A DNA stretch of 64,000 nt from Novosphingobium sp. 32-60-15 (GTDB lineage Bacteria > Pseudomonadota > Alphaproteobacteria > Sphingomonadales > Sphingomonadaceae): positions 62,001 to 126,000 of the forward strand of contig NZ_NCEN01000005.1 of the NCBI RefSeq assembly GCF_002280675.1. Reading direction: 5' to 3'. A program made the translations under genes and the position numbers. The notes under the pieces were generated by a model, which saw nothing but the letters and a program-made list of their open reading frames with translations, ran no database searches and was not told where the DNA came from. Positions 1 through 8,651 of this stretch are shown piece after piece. Position 1 is the stretch's first letter. Each line of letters opens with the position of its first letter.

Positions 1-450
1 GTACTGACCGCGCGTGATTCATGGTCGGACAAGGTTGCCGGCCTTGATGCTGGCGCAGATGACTATCTGGCCAAGCCGTTCCAGACCGAAGAGCTGATTG
101 CTCGTTTGCGGGCGCTGATCCGCCGCGCATCGGGCAATTCATCTTCCGAATTGACCGCGGGCGATGTGCGTCTTGATACGCGTTCGGGCCGCGTCACGCT
201 TGACGGTGAGCCGGTGAAGTTGACAGCGCAAGAGTATAAGCTCTTGTCCTATTTGCTGCACCACAAGGGCAAGGTCGTCAGCCGCACGGAACTGATCGAA
301 CATATCTACGATCAGGATTTTGACCGTGATTCGAACACGATTGAAGTTTTCGTCACGCGTATTCGCAAAAAGCTGGGGCCGGATGTGATCACCACGATCC
401 GCGGGCTTGGCTATAGCCTTGATGATCCGGCTGGTCCCGGCCGGGGGTAA
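1..450 (+). CDS. OmpR/PhoP-type response regulator, 5' truncated
   Basis: DNA-binding response regulator cut by the left window edge; the open frame runs from base 1 to the TAA at 448-450. The visible part contains the end of a receiver domain (the DAGADDYLAKPF stretch holds the conserved Lys-Pro) followed by a winged-helix C-terminal domain (LTAQEYKLLSYLL, then FVTRIRKKLG and TIRGLGYSL), characteristic of the OmpR/PhoB subfamily. The phospho-acceptor Asp lies upstream of the window. It is followed after 3 bases by a sensor kinase, so the pair is probably an operon of PhoP/PhoQ type. The signal sensed is not visible. Confidence 0.93.
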   Translation, partial: VLTARDSWSDKVAGLDAGADDYLAKPFQTEELIARLRALIRRASGNSSSELTAGDVRLDTRSGRVTLDGEPVKLTAQEYKLLSYLLHHKGKVVSRTELIEHIYDQDFDRDSNTIEVFVTRIRKKLGPDVITTIRGLGYSLDDPAGPGRG

Positions 451-453
451 TCC

Positions 454-1869
454 GTGGCCGAAAGCAGGCCTGCCAGAGATGCACCGTCGCAGCGGGCGAT
501 AGATACGCCAGCGCCCCACACCGGGTCGCTGGCGCGTCGCATGCTGCTGATTGCATCGGCTTGGGTCACGGTCCTGCTGCTGGGCGGCGGGCTGGCGCTG
601 GATCAATCGCTGACCGGCCTGATTACGCGGAATTTTGACGAACAGCTTGGTTATATGCTGACGGCAATGGTCGCCTCGGCAGAGATCGGACCGGACGGTG
701 AGGTGTTCTTCAACCGGCCCTTGGGTGACCAGCGGTTTCTGGAGCCGAACAGCGGGCTGTATTGGCAGATTTCGGGGCAGGGGCACGAAGACTTTCCGTC
801 GCGTTCCTTGTGGGACCGGTCACTGACTAGCAATCTGAACCAGAACAACATCGATCCCAAGATTACCGATAGCGACCAGTTTGAAGGTGAACCGCTGCGG
901 ATAATCAAGCGTTCGGTGATCCTGCCGGGCACCAATACGTTATGGGAATTTCAGGTTGCTGCCAGCCGGGGCGAACTGAATGCGCAGATAAGGCGTATTC
1001 GCGCGATCCTGATCTGGTCGTTTCTTGTGCTGGGCCTGGGCCTTTTCGTGATGGCAGGGTTGCAGACCTATTACGGTTTGGGGCCATTGCGCCGCGTACG
1101 GCAGGCGATTGCGCGGATGCGAGAGGGCGAGGCAAGCCGTGTGAACGATCCGCTACCGCTGGAAGTGCAGCCGATGGTGCAGGAATTGAATGCATTGCTC
1201 GAACATTCCGAGCGGCAGGCTGAAGAGGCGCGAACCCATGCAGGTAACCTCGCTCATGCGTTGAAAACACCGCTGACCGTGGTGATGAACGCCGCCACCG
1301 CCAAAGCCGATGACCTTGCCGATACCGTGATCCGCGAAGCTGCTGTGATGCGGCGGCAGGTCGATCACCACTTGGCGCGGGCACGGGCTGTAGGTCGGCG
1401 GGCGGTGGGCCTGTCACGCGCGCAAGTGTGGGAAAGCGTCGAGGCGGTAGAACGCGCAGTAACCCGGCTTTATCCGCAAGTGCGGTTGGATATGGATGGC
1501 AACCGCGCGGCAGAGGTTTCGATCGAGCGGCAGGATCTGGATGAAATACTGGGAAATCTGATCGAAAACGCTGCGAAGTACGGCGGCGGATCGGTGTTCA
1601 TTACGGTTGATGCTGTGCCCAACGACGCAAAGTTCTGCGAGATCTGGGTGGAAGATGACGGCATGGGCATCCCGGAAGCGGAGCGTGAACGCATCTTTGA
1701 TCGCGGCGCGCGACTGGATACCGGCAAACCCGGGACGGGGCTTGGCCTTGCCATCGTGCGCGATGTTGCCGAAATTTACGGCGGCGCAGTGGATCTGCGC
1801 GAGAGTGAGGATCTGGGCGGGCTGATGTCTGTCCTTCGCCTGCCAAGACCGCTGGGGGCGGGCAAATAG
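454..1869 (+). CDS. PhoQ-like membrane sensor histidine kinase
   Basis: Partner kinase of the regulator ending at 450; the GTG at 454 is the first in-frame start after the regulator stop. The 471-aa protein has one membrane segment near residues 30-52, a periplasmic region of about 130 residues, a second membrane segment near 185-205, and a cytoplasmic linker. The phospho-acceptor is H268 in NLAHALKTPLTVV, close to the PhoQ-type H-box. A HATPase_c domain follows, with an N-box (NLIENAAKYG), G1 (DDGMGIP) and G2 (GTGLGLAIV). It probably autophosphorylates and passes phosphate to the upstream regulator. Ligand unknown. Confidence 0.92.
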   Translation: MAESRPARDAPSQRAIDTPAPHTGSLARRMLLIASAWVTVLLLGGGLALDQSLTGLITRNFDEQLGYMLTAMVASAEIGPDGEVFFNRPLGDQRFLEPNSGLYWQISGQGHEDFPSRSLWDRSLTSNLNQNNIDPKITDSDQFEGEPLRIIKRSVILPGTNTLWEFQVAASRGELNAQIRRIRAILIWSFLVLGLGLFVMAGLQTYYGLGPLRRVRQAIARMREGEASRVNDPLPLEVQPMVQELNALLEHSERQAEEARTHAGNLAHALKTPLTVVMNAATAKADDLADTVIREAAVMRRQVDHHLARARAVGRRAVGLSRAQVWESVEAVERAVTRLYPQVRLDMDGNRAAEVSIERQDLDEILGNLIENAAKYGGGSVFITVDAVPNDAKFCEIWVEDDGMGIPEAERERIFDRGARLDTGKPGTGLGLAIVRDVAEIYGGAVDLRESEDLGGLMSVLRLPRPLGAGK

Positions 1870-2775
1870 TCAGGCGCGCGGGTGGGCGTTGCGATAAACG
1901 TCGAGCAGGGTTGCTGTATCAACCTTCGTATAGATCTGGGTCGAAGACAGGCTGGCGTGGCCGAGCAGTTCTTGCAAACTCCGCAAGTCAGCGCCCGCAC
2001 TTAGTAGATGTGTGGCAAAGGAATGGCGCAGCGCGTGGGGAGTGGCTGTGGCTGGCAGGCCAAGGAACGTGCGAGCGCGGGCGACGGCGCGCTGGACCAT
2101 GCCTTGAGCCAAAGGCCCACCTTTCGCGCCACGGAACAGCGGCTGGTCTTTGGGCAAGGGCCAAGGACACTGCCGGATGTAATCTTCAACCCCTGCGCGC
2201 ACGATGGGCAAAAGCGGGATAACGCGCTGGCGGCCGCCTTTGCCGGTGATCATGATGGTTTCACCCAAAGGCAGGACCGAGGCCGGAAGGGCGAGAGCTT
2301 CGGCAATGCGCATCCCCGCGCCATAAAGCAGCAGCAGCACAGCGCGGTCACGCGCGGCGATCCAGGGCTGGCTGGCGTCGTCGGCTACAGTTTCGGCAAG
2401 GTTGACCGCTTCGTCTGGTGTGATCGGACGAGGCAGGCCTTTTTTGACGCGAGGACCGCGCAGGCGGGGGCGACCAAGATCGCCCAATCCGTGATGGTCA
2501 TCCGATTGTTCACGCGCAAATGCGATGAAAGTTTTGAGCGCAGAAAGTTCGCGCGCCGCCGAGACATTGCCCAAGCCGTCGGCACGCCGTTCAGCCAGAT
2601 GCGTGCGCAAGGTTCCGGCGTCGAGGCGGGCGATTGTGGCCCAGGTCTGTCCGGCGGGCAGGGTGTGAAGCAGCCGCGCGGCGGTAGCAGCATAGGCGCG
2701 GACCGTGTGAGGGGAGCGACGCCGGGATTGAGCGAGGTAGGCGTTCCATGCTTCAAGGACTTCCGCAATAGTCAT
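1870..2775 (-). CDS. xerC: Tyrosine recombinase XerC
   Basis: 301-aa site-specific recombinase that with XerD resolves chromosome dimers at dif. An N-terminal SAM-like core-binding domain starts at MTIAEVLEAW. The catalytic domain shows GAGMRIAEALALP (first Arg), HALRHSFATHLL (His and second Arg) and LGHASLSSTQIYT with the nucleophilic Tyr near the C-terminus. The frame is open upstream, but the ATG at 2775 fits family length and overlaps the stop of hemW (ATGA, 2772-2775), indicating translational coupling. XerC rather than XerD is judged from general similarity only. Confidence 0.9.
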   Translation of the reverse strand: MTIAEVLEAWNAYLAQSRRRSPHTVRAYAATAARLLHTLPAGQTWATIARLDAGTLRTHLAERRADGLGNVSAARELSALKTFIAFAREQSDDHHGLGDLGRPRLRGPRVKKGLPRPITPDEAVNLAETVADDASQPWIAARDRAVLLLLYGAGMRIAEALALPASVLPLGETIMITGKGGRQRVIPLLPIVRAGVEDYIRQCPWPLPKDQPLFRGAKGGPLAQGMVQRAVARARTFLGLPATATPHALRHSFATHLLSAGADLRSLQELLGHASLSSTQIYTKVDTATLLDVYRNAHPRA

Positions 2776-3923
2776 GCGCTGACGAGTGCATCGGGCACTA
2801 GTTCGGCAAGCAAAGCTTCCAGCAGCGGCGCGCCTTGTTCGGTCACACGCAGATTTGATCGTGAGCCTGCCAGATGTCCAATGCTTGTGTAGAATTGGCG
2901 CTTGGCAGGATCGATCAAATGGGCCTCGGCAAAACCGAAGCGGGCGGCGAGTTGTGCGGGGTTGATGCCTTCGGTCAGACGCAAGCCCATCAGCACCGCT
3001 TCCATGGCTTGATCGGATGGGCTGAGCGCGCGGGCTTCGGCAATGCCGTGGCCCTGATCGGCACTGACCCGCAGGTAATTTTCGGGCTTTTTGTGGCGGA
3101 CCGTGGCCATATCTAGCCGCCTGCCATGTGCACCCGGGCCAATGCCGACATAGTCCAGATAGCGCCAATAGGTAAGGTTGTGGCGGCTTTCCTCGCCGGG
3201 GCGGGCGTGGTTGCTTGTTTCATATGCAGGCAGGCCCGCAGCAGATGTGAGGTCACGCGTGAGATTGAACAGATCGCCAGCTTCATCGTCATTGAGCGGG
3301 GCAAGTTTGCCTTCACGAACGAGGGTGGCAAAGCGCGTGCCGGGTTCGATGGTCAATTGATAGAGCGACAGATGGCCGGTTCCGAAACCCAATGCACGCC
3401 TGAGTTCGGCCTCCCATGCTGCTGGCGTATGGCCGGGGCGCGCATAGATGAGATCGAAGCTGACGCGGCTGAACAGGCGTTGTGCAAGCTCCAGTGCGGA
3501 AAGACTTTCCGTGACGTCATGCAGCCGTCCGAGAAATTTCAGAGTGGTGTTGTCCAGTGCCTGCAGGCCGAGCGAAACGCGATTGATCCCTGCTGTGGCG
3601 AGCGCGGCAAAATTGGCGGCTTCAACCGAACTGGGATTGGCTTCCAGTGTGATCTCAATGTCAGGGGCAAAACCCCAAAGACGCTCGGCCTCGATCAACA
3701 GGCTTTCGACAAGGGCTGGCGGCATCAATGATGGGGTGCCGCCGCCGAAGAATATGGAGGTGAGCGGCCTGCCCTGTGTTAACGCGGCTTCGTGGCGCAT
3801 GTCGGCCAGCAAGGCAGCCTGCCACGCCTCGACATCGGTGCGTTCGCGGACGTGACTGTTGAAATCGCAATAGGGGCACTTTGCGAGACAGAACGGCCAG
3901 TGGATGTAAAGTGCAAGCGCCAT
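2772..3923 (-). CDS. hemW: Radical SAM heme chaperone HemW (HemN-like)
   Basis: 383-aa radical SAM protein. The N-terminus carries the CxxxCxxC cluster motif as CLAKCPYC (C12, C16, C19), preceded by the ALYIHWPFC start typical of HemW. Later come FGGGTPSLM, a SAM-binding segment (EANPSS) and SLGLQALDN. HemW inserts or traffics heme and is often mis-named coproporphyrinogen oxidase; the Cys following CPYC in true HemN is absent here (CPYCDF). It lies 10 bases downstream of rdgB and overlaps xerC, so rph-rdgB-hemW-xerC are probably co-oriented as one unit. Confidence 0.92.
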   Translation of the reverse strand: MALALYIHWPFCLAKCPYCDFNSHVRERTDVEAWQAALLADMRHEAALTQGRPLTSIFFGGGTPSLMPPALVESLLIEAERLWGFAPDIEITLEANPSSVEAANFAALATAGINRVSLGLQALDNTTLKFLGRLHDVTESLSALELAQRLFSRVSFDLIYARPGHTPAAWEAELRRALGFGTGHLSLYQLTIEPGTRFATLVREGKLAPLNDDEAGDLFNLTRDLTSAAGLPAYETSNHARPGEESRHNLTYWRYLDYVGIGPGAHGRRLDMATVRHKKPENYLRVSADQGHGIAEARALSPSDQAMEAVLMGLRLTEGINPAQLAARFGFAEAHLIDPAKRQFYTSIGHLAGSRSNLRVTEQGAPLLEALLAELVPDALVSA

Positions 3924-3933
3924 GCGAGAAGGC

Positions 3934-4560
3934 TTAAGCGGAAAACTGCTCCGCTACCAGCTTTGCGAAAGCATCGGCGCGGTGGCTGATCTCGTGCTTT
4001 TCAGCAGGGTCAAGTTCCGCAAACGTGCGGTCATAACCAACGGGCACAAAAACCGGATCATAGCCGAAGCCGAGCATGCCACGCGGGGGCCATGTAAGCG
4101 CGCCCGGGGCGTGGCCTTCATAAACGGCGCGCGCACCATCGGGCCATGCGATGGCAAGCACACAGGCGAAGTGGCAGCGACGCGAGATATCAGGGCCAAG
4201 CTCGGCCAGTTTGCCTTCGACTTTGCCCATGGCCATGTACCAATCACGACCGGGGCCACCTTCGAAGGTATCGGCTTCGGCCCAATCGGCGGTGTAGACG
4301 CCGGGAGCGCCGCCAAGCGCCTCGACGCAAAGGCCGGAATCATCGGCAAGCGATGGAAGCTGGGACGCTTCGGCTGCTGCTTGCGCTTTGATGAGCGCGT
4401 TTTCAATGAAGGTGGTGCCCGTCTCGGCAGGTTCGGCCAAGCCCAATGCGCCCGCTGACAGGCATTCCATGCCATAAGGGGCGAGCAGGGCCTGAATTTC
4501 CTTGAGCTTGCCCGCGTTGTGCGTGGCGATAACAAGCTTGCCGGGGGTAAGGCGGGACAT
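3934..4560 (-). CDS. rdgB: XTP/dITP pyrophosphatase (RdgB/HAM1)
   Basis: 208-aa housekeeping nucleotide pool sanitiser that hydrolyses dITP, XTP and ITP to monophosphates. The N-terminal substrate loop (VIATHNAGKLKEI), LADDSGLCVEALGGAPGV and the C-terminal GYDPVF...HRADAF stretches are diagnostic. The frame is open to 4785, but the region upstream of 4560 translates to a non-family sequence containing an interspersed palindrome, so the ATG at 4560 is used. It sits between rph and hemW on the same strand. Confidence 0.93.
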   Translation of the reverse strand: MSRLTPGKLVIATHNAGKLKEIQALLAPYGMECLSAGALGLAEPAETGTTFIENALIKAQAAAEASQLPSLADDSGLCVEALGGAPGVYTADWAEADTFEGGPGRDWYMAMGKVEGKLAELGPDISRRCHFACVLAIAWPDGARAVYEGHAPGALTWPPRGMLGFGYDPVFVPVGYDRTFAELDPAEKHEISHRADAFAKLVAEQFSA

Positions 4561-4599
4561 CAGAGTTCCTTCAAGTCGGGCTTTTGCCCACCAAACTTC

Positions 4600-4627
4600 C
4601 GTCATCCCGGCGAAGACCGGAATGACG
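4600..4627. repeat. Interspersed palindromic element between rph and rdgB
   Basis: A 28-base imperfect palindrome: CGTCATCCCGG, a short centre, then CCGGAATGACG. It matches the general form of the CGTCATNCCGGC...GGAATGACG palindromes scattered in many proteobacterial genomes. It sits in the 85-base gap between two co-oriented genes and has no T-tract, so it is probably a REP-like repeat that could fold in mRNA rather than a classical terminator. Confidence 0.6.
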
Positions 4628-4645
4628 GGTTGTGTGGCAGACGGG

Positions 4646-5359
4646 TTAGCCGACGGCCTTGGCTTGTGCGGCGAAGATCTGGTCGCAGCCCATGCGCGAC
4701 AGGCGCAAGAGGCGGAGCAGGGCTTCTTCGTCGTAGGTTGCGCCTTCGGCAGTGGCCTGCACTTCGGCAATGTGGCCGCCTTCAATCAGCACGAAGTTGG
4801 CATCGGCATCGGCCGAGGAATCTTCGATGTAATCAAGATCAAGGACCGGATTGCCCTTGTAGATACCGCAGGAAATGGCGGCGACCTTGCGGGTTAGCGG
4901 GTCATCCTTGATCGCGCCGCTGGCCATTAGGCCTTGCACGGCGAGGCGTAGTGCAATCCATGCGCCCGAAATTGACGCGGTGCGGGTGCCGCCATCGGCC
5001 TGAATCACATCGCAATCCAGCGTGATCTGGCGTTCGCCCAGCTTCTTCATATCCGTGACCGCACGCAAGGAACGGCCGATCAAGCGCTGGATTTCCTGTG
5101 TGCGGCCCGATTGCTTGCCTTTGGCCGCTTCACGGCTGCCGCGGGTATGCGTTGCGCGGGGAAGCATGGAATATTCGGCCGTAACCCAGCCTTCGCCTTT
5201 GCCGCGCATGAAAGGTGGTACGCGCTCTTCAACCGATGCGGTGACGAGCACTTTGGTATCGCCAAAGCCGATCAGGACGGACCCTTCAGCGTGTTTGGTG
5301 AAAGCGGTTTCAATAGTGATAGCGCGCATTTCATCCGGCGCGCGTCCTGACGGTCGCAT
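4646..5359 (-). CDS. rph: Ribonuclease PH
   Basis: 237-aa phosphorolytic 3'-5' exoribonuclease that trims tRNA 3' ends. The start [12 protein letters not shown] at 5359, [14 protein letters not shown], the basic [16 protein letters not shown] loop, LIGRSLRAV and [17 protein letters not shown] are all canonical for RNase PH. The open frame extends upstream, but only from the ATG at 5359 does the sequence match the family. It is divergent from hrcA across a 78-base gap with a perfect palindrome; divergent rph/hrcA is a common alphaproteobacterial arrangement. Confidence 0.95.
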   Translation of the reverse strand: MRPSGRAPDEMRAITIETAFTKHAEGSVLIGFGDTKVLVTASVEERVPPFMRGKGEGWVTAEYSMLPRATHTRGSREAAKGKQSGRTQEIQRLIGRSLRAVTDMKKLGERQITLDCDVIQADGGTRTASISGAWIALRLAVQGLMASGAIKDDPLTRKVAAISCGIYKGNPVLDLDYIEDSSADADANFVLIEGGHIAEVQATAEGATYDEEALLRLLRLSRMGCDQIFAAQAKAVG

Positions 5360-5399
5360 GGGTTTTCCCTTAAAAGTTCGGCAAAGCCTCTGGCGCATT

Positions 5400-5419
5400 G
5401 CTCTTGCGCCTGCAAGAGC
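5400..5419. promoter_or_regulatory. Perfect 8+8 palindrome in the rph/hrcA divergent gap
   Basis: GCTCTTGC-GCCT-GCAAGAGC, an exact inverted repeat 18 bases before the hrcA ATG, followed by a TAGAAT hexamer. It is shorter and different in sequence from the CIRCE operator (TTAGCACTC-N9-GAGTGCTAA). Placement suggests an operator or an RNA hairpin in the 5' end of the hrcA transcript; no function can be assigned from sequence alone. Confidence 0.4.
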
Positions 5420-5437
5420 GGTCAATAGAATGTTATC

Positions 5438-6502
5438 ATGAACGGCCCCACCCTCTCCGATTTGACAGACCGCGCCCGCGAGATTTTCCGTCTTGTGGTG
5501 GAAGGCTATATCGCCAGCGGTCATCCGATGGGATCAAAGGCGCTGGCCGGGAGCGGGTCGGTGAACCTGTCGCCCGCTTCGATCCGGTCAGTGTTGCAGG
5601 AATTGCAGGACGCCGGGTTATTGGCGGCACCGCATACCAGCGCGGGGCGGATGCCGACCGAAGTGGGGCTGCGGCTGTTTGTCGATGGCATCATGCAAGT
5701 GGCCGAACCCACTGCGATTGAGCGCGCACAGATCGAGCGGGGGCTGACGGCGGGCGGTTCAATCGAAAATGCACTGGCAGCGGCAAGTTCTGCCCTGTCC
5801 GAGCTTTCGGCAGGAGCGGCTGTGGTGATGGTGCCGCGCCGAGAGCCCCGGCTTGCGCAGATATCATTTGTGCCTTTGTCTCCGTTGCGCGCGCTTGTCG
5901 TGTTGGTGGGCGAAGATGGCGGGATCGAGAACCGGGTGATTGATTTGCCCGAGCCTGTTGGCGCGTCCGCACTTGAGCAAGCTGGTAATTACCTTACCAG
6001 CCGTTTGATGGGCCGCACACTTGCCGAAGCGTTGGCGGTCGTACGCTCCGAAATCGCGGGCGGGCGCTCGGCACTTGATGCGGTAAGCGCCGGTCTGGTC
6101 GAGCGCGGGCTTGCCGTGTGGAGTTTCGATGCAGCGCAGCGCCCCGTTCTGGTGGTGCGAGGCCAGGCCAACTTGCTTGACGACGCAGCGCTGCATGACA
6201 TTGAACGTGTGCGGCAATTGCTGGACGAATTGGAAAGCACCGAAGCGATTGCCGCTGTGCTGGATGCCGCGCGAGAGGCACAGGCCACACGCATTTTTAT
6301 CGGTAGCGAAAACCGGTTGTTCTCCCTATCGGGCTCTTCTGTCATTGCTTCCCCGTGGCGCGATGGCGATGGCCGCGTGGTTGGCGTGGTGGGAGTAATC
6401 GGGCCGACTCGGTTGAATTATGCGCGAGTCGTCCCCATGGTGGATTTCACAGCCCAGACATTGGGCAAATTTATCGGACAAGACGGGTTTTCTAGAAAAT
6501 GA
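5438..6502 (+). CDS. hrcA: Heat-inducible transcription repressor HrcA
   Basis: 354-aa repressor of class I heat-shock genes, normally acting at CIRCE operators and needing GroEL for activity. The N-terminal winged helix is visible ([47 protein letters not shown]), followed by a long C-terminal dimerisation domain ending in [13 protein letters not shown], typical of HrcA. It overlaps grpE by 4 bases (ATGA), so hrcA-grpE is an operon. No CIRCE sequence was seen in front of hrcA or dnaK; its targets may be groESL elsewhere. Confidence 0.94.
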   Translation: MNGPTLSDLTDRAREIFRLVVEGYIASGHPMGSKALAGSGSVNLSPASIRSVLQELQDAGLLAAPHTSAGRMPTEVGLRLFVDGIMQVAEPTAIERAQIERGLTAGGSIENALAAASSALSELSAGAAVVMVPRREPRLAQISFVPLSPLRALVVLVGEDGGIENRVIDLPEPVGASALEQAGNYLTSRLMGRTLAEALAVVRSEIAGGRSALDAVSAGLVERGLAVWSFDAAQRPVLVVRGQANLLDDAALHDIERVRQLLDELESTEAIAAVLDAAREAQATRIFIGSENRLFSLSGSSVIASPWRDGDGRVVGVVGVIGPTRLNYARVVPMVDFTAQTLGKFIGQDGFSRK

Positions 6503-7059
6503 GCGATAACGACACACGCCCAACCGATGCAGAGATCGAGGCGGAACTGAAGGGTGTGCCCGAGGACATGATCGACCAACCTTCCAACGATGAAGAACTG
6601 ACGCGGCTGCGCGAGGATCTCGAGACGGCCAAGCAGGACATTCTCTACGCCAAGGCCGAAACGCAAAACGTGCGCCGCCGGATGGAAAAGGACGTTGCCG
6701 ACGCGCGCGCCTATGCCGCAACCGGCTTTGCCCGCGATGTGCTGTCAGTGGCAGACAACCTTGCTCGCGCTTTGGAGACGATCCCGGCAGAATTGCGCGA
6801 GGATGACAAGTTCAAGAACCTTGTAGCGGGCCTTGAGGCGACGGGACGCGAGGTTGAGAAGGTTTTTGCCGCACACGGCATCATCCGCATCGCTGCCATG
6901 GGCATGCCGCTTGATCCGCACCAGCATCAGGCGATGATCGAAATGCCGTCTGCCGACGTTGAGCCGGGCACCGTGATTTCGGAATTGCAGGCAGGCTACA
7001 TGATCAAGGACCGTCTGTTGCGCCCTGCGATGGTAGCGGTTGCCAAAAAGCCGGACTAA
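6499..7059 (+). CDS. grpE: Nucleotide exchange factor GrpE
   Basis: 186-aa cochaperone that releases ADP from DnaK. An acidic N-terminus is followed by a long helical segment (about residues 30-85: LREDLETAKQDILYAKAETQ, NVRRRMEKDV) and the C-terminal beta domain (GMPLDPHQHQAM, GYMIKDRLLRPAMVAVAKKP). The start ATG overlaps the hrcA stop. A GC-rich hairpin follows the stop at 7067-7094. It would work with DnaK/DnaJ encoded about 2.8 kb downstream. Confidence 0.95.
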   Translation: MSDNDTRPTDAEIEAELKGVPEDMIDQPSNDEELTRLREDLETAKQDILYAKAETQNVRRRMEKDVADARAYAATGFARDVLSVADNLARALETIPAELREDDKFKNLVAGLEATGREVEKVFAAHGIIRIAAMGMPLDPHQHQAMIEMPSADVEPGTVISELQAGYMIKDRLLRPAMVAVAKKPD

Positions 7060-7066
7060 AGGGACG

Positions 7067-7094
7067 GAGCGCCCTTGCAAATGCGGGGGCGCTC
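7067..7094. terminator. Hairpin between convergent grpE and cysteine hydrolase
   Basis: Perfect 8-bp stem GAGCGCCC (7067-7074) / GGGCGCTC (7087-7094) with a 12-base loop, located 8 bases after the grpE stop and touching the stop codon of the convergent gene. It lacks a strong T-tract on either side, so efficiency is uncertain; the position favours a bidirectional terminator. Confidence 0.5.
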
Positions 7095-7771
7095 TATTCC
7101 GCTAACAGACTCACCAATTCGTCTGTTGAATAAAGATCAGCAAAAATCATCGACAGCGTGTGCAACGTGGCAGCATGTTCTTCATCGGACAGTGCAGCAT
7201 TTGCATCAGCGGCGATCAGCACGCGATAGTTATGCTGCATGGCGTCCCTTGCGGTGCTTTCACAGCAGCAGTTTGTCAAAGTGCCTGAGATGAGCACAGT
7301 ATCAATCTGATTGGCTTGGAGAATTTCATTCAGGCTACAAGTGCCGGGCGTGAAGCCACTAAACCGATGCTTGTCCACGATCATGTCAGCCGGATCGACA
7401 TCCAGATCATCTGCTAGCTGCCAATAATGGGCACCGGGCGTGAAGGCTTGACGGTGAGAAAGCGCATTGCCGCCCATACGGACCATGAAATTAGACCAAT
7501 CGGGGCCTTGTGCTGGCGGAGTTGTGTAGCGCAGGAAGATGTTCTTGCCGCCGCTTTTGCGGATTGCGCCCGATATGCTGTTGATGTTGCCCACGATGCT
7601 ACGGGCAACCGGTACTTCAACCGGGGCACCTTCTTCCATGAAGCCGTTCTGCATATCCACGATGATATGCGCCAAATGCTTTGGATTGATATCCTTGAAG
7701 ATATTTCCAGTCCCGCCACGAGCGCCTGCAAAGCGAGCCAGAATTGCGGTGTGATCGACTGCGTGTGGCAT
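7094..7771 (-). CDS. Isochorismatase-family cysteine hydrolase
   Basis: 225-aa protein of the isochorismatase/nicotinamidase fold. The catalytic triad can be placed: Asp in HIIVDMQNGF, Lys in VDKHRFSGF and Cys in the loop TLTNCCCESTARDA; the tandem Cys is typical of a subgroup. The family hydrolyses amides or enol ethers such as nicotinamide, N-carbamoyl amines or ureidoacrylate; the substrate cannot be told from sequence. It is convergent with grpE and stands alone. Confidence 0.88.
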   Translation of the reverse strand: MPHAVDHTAILARFAGARGGTGNIFKDINPKHLAHIIVDMQNGFMEEGAPVEVPVARSIVGNINSISGAIRKSGGKNIFLRYTTPPAQGPDWSNFMVRMGGNALSHRQAFTPGAHYWQLADDLDVDPADMIVDKHRFSGFTPGTCSLNEILQANQIDTVLISGTLTNCCCESTARDAMQHNYRVLIAADANAALSDEEHAATLHTLSMIFADLYSTDELVSLLAE

Positions 7772-7937
7772 GGTTCCATTCCCGATTCCCGAAATTCAGG
7801 ATGCCATCGGATCACGCAGACGTCTTGCACATATGCGCGGCATTGCGGCTGGAGAAACGCAGCCACGAAACGCTTCGTCGCAGCTTGCGGAACATCTTGC
7901 CGTTTCATCCGTCGAGAGGGAAACTTGGAGATCGATT

Positions 7938-8198
7938 ATGCGCAGAATGATGATTGCAACACTTATCATGGGTTCGGCCGTCACACTGGGTGGCTGCGCG
8001 CGCAACTATACCGGCGAAGGTGCTGCGCTTGGCGCGGTCGTTGGTGCTGGTGTTGGCGCAGTGACCGGCGGTGATATTGCAACAGGTGCGGCTATCGGCG
8101 GCGCAGTTGGTGCAGCAGGCGGTTCACAAATCCGCAAGGACGGGGATCGCTGCTATGCGCGCGACCGCAACGGCAATGAGTATCGCGTGAATTGCTGA
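7938..8198 (+). CDS. Small glycine-zipper outer-membrane lipoprotein
   Basis: 86-aa protein with a lipoprotein signal (MRRMMIATLIMGSAVTLGGC; lipobox LGGC, acylated Cys at residue 20). Then comes a glycine-zipper of the YMGG/17-kDa antigen type with repeated GAALGAVVGAGVGA and GAAIGGAVGAAGG, and a short charged tail with two Cys (DRCYARDRNGNEYRVNC). Such proteins associate with the outer membrane or stress envelopes. The ATG at 7938 is chosen because the signal peptide begins there; the upstream open frame lacks family features. Confidence 0.8.
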   Translation: MRRMMIATLIMGSAVTLGGCARNYTGEGAALGAVVGAGVGAVTGGDIATGAAIGGAVGAAGGSQIRKDGDRCYARDRNGNEYRVNC

Positions 8199-8651
8199 TT
8201 ATGAAACTTCGAGGCTCTTCGCGACTTGAGCAACCTTGGTAGCGAGAGCTTGGAAACGCGGTGCAGGCAATACTCTTTTGTAAATTGAGTAGTTGCATTG
8301 AAAATTTGGGTTGGCGAAGGTTGCAAATGATCCTTCGCCGACTCTTTCTATGATCATTGGTGCGTGCACGATATCGTTTCGCAATGGCAATAGCGCCATC
8401 AATTCGACCAACATCTGATCGATTTTGATTTTCCGCTCTTCAGCGATCGCAGAGTTCGGCATCGCTTTGCGCAAGGCATCTATTTTGGCGCTGAACATGT
8501 CTGTTTTGGTGGAGGTATTTGATTTACGGAGGAGAAGGTCAACCGAAGCCTCTGCATGGGCAAATGCATCAATCGTCTTACTACGCCAGAGATGCAGCGC
8601 GTTATCAGATGCCGAAATAGCCATATCGCTAAAATGGCGGGAAAATATCAA
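8199..8651 (-). CDS. Uncharacterised helical protein with HEPN-like RxxxxH motif
   Basis: 150-aa protein I cannot assign by family. It looks all-helical, with ALHLWRSKTIDAFAHAEASV in the first half and LLPLRNDIVHAPM near residues 90-102. The latter contains R-N-D-I-V-H, fitting the Rx4-6H signature of HEPN domains, which include many toxin RNases and nucleotide-binding proteins. The TTG at 8651 overlaps the stop of the preceding gene (TTGA); an ATG at 8624 is an alternative, and neither has a clear ribosome site. Base composition is visibly more AT-rich than its neighbours. No partner antitoxin or nucleotidyltransferase is adjacent. Confidence 0.55.
   Translation of the reverse strand: MIFSRHFSDMAISASDNALHLWRSKTIDAFAHAEASVDLLLRKSNTSTKTDMFSAKIDALRKAMPNSAIAEERKIKIDQMLVELMALLPLRNDIVHAPMIIERVGEGSFATFANPNFQCNYSIYKRVLPAPRFQALATKVAQVAKSLEVS

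Noticed and set aside
2008..2892. 294-codon frame opposite xerC
   Set aside because: Overlaps catalytic XerC sequence; translation is Gly/Arg-rich without motif.
2776..3168. N-terminal extension of XerC
   Set aside because: Extra 131 residues would lie over hemW in another frame and do not match tyrosine recombinases.
7094..7771. Nicotinamidase PncA as a specific name for the cysteine hydrolase
   Set aside because: Catalytic residues fit the superfamily, but PncA metal-site His pattern was not convincing, so only the family is given.
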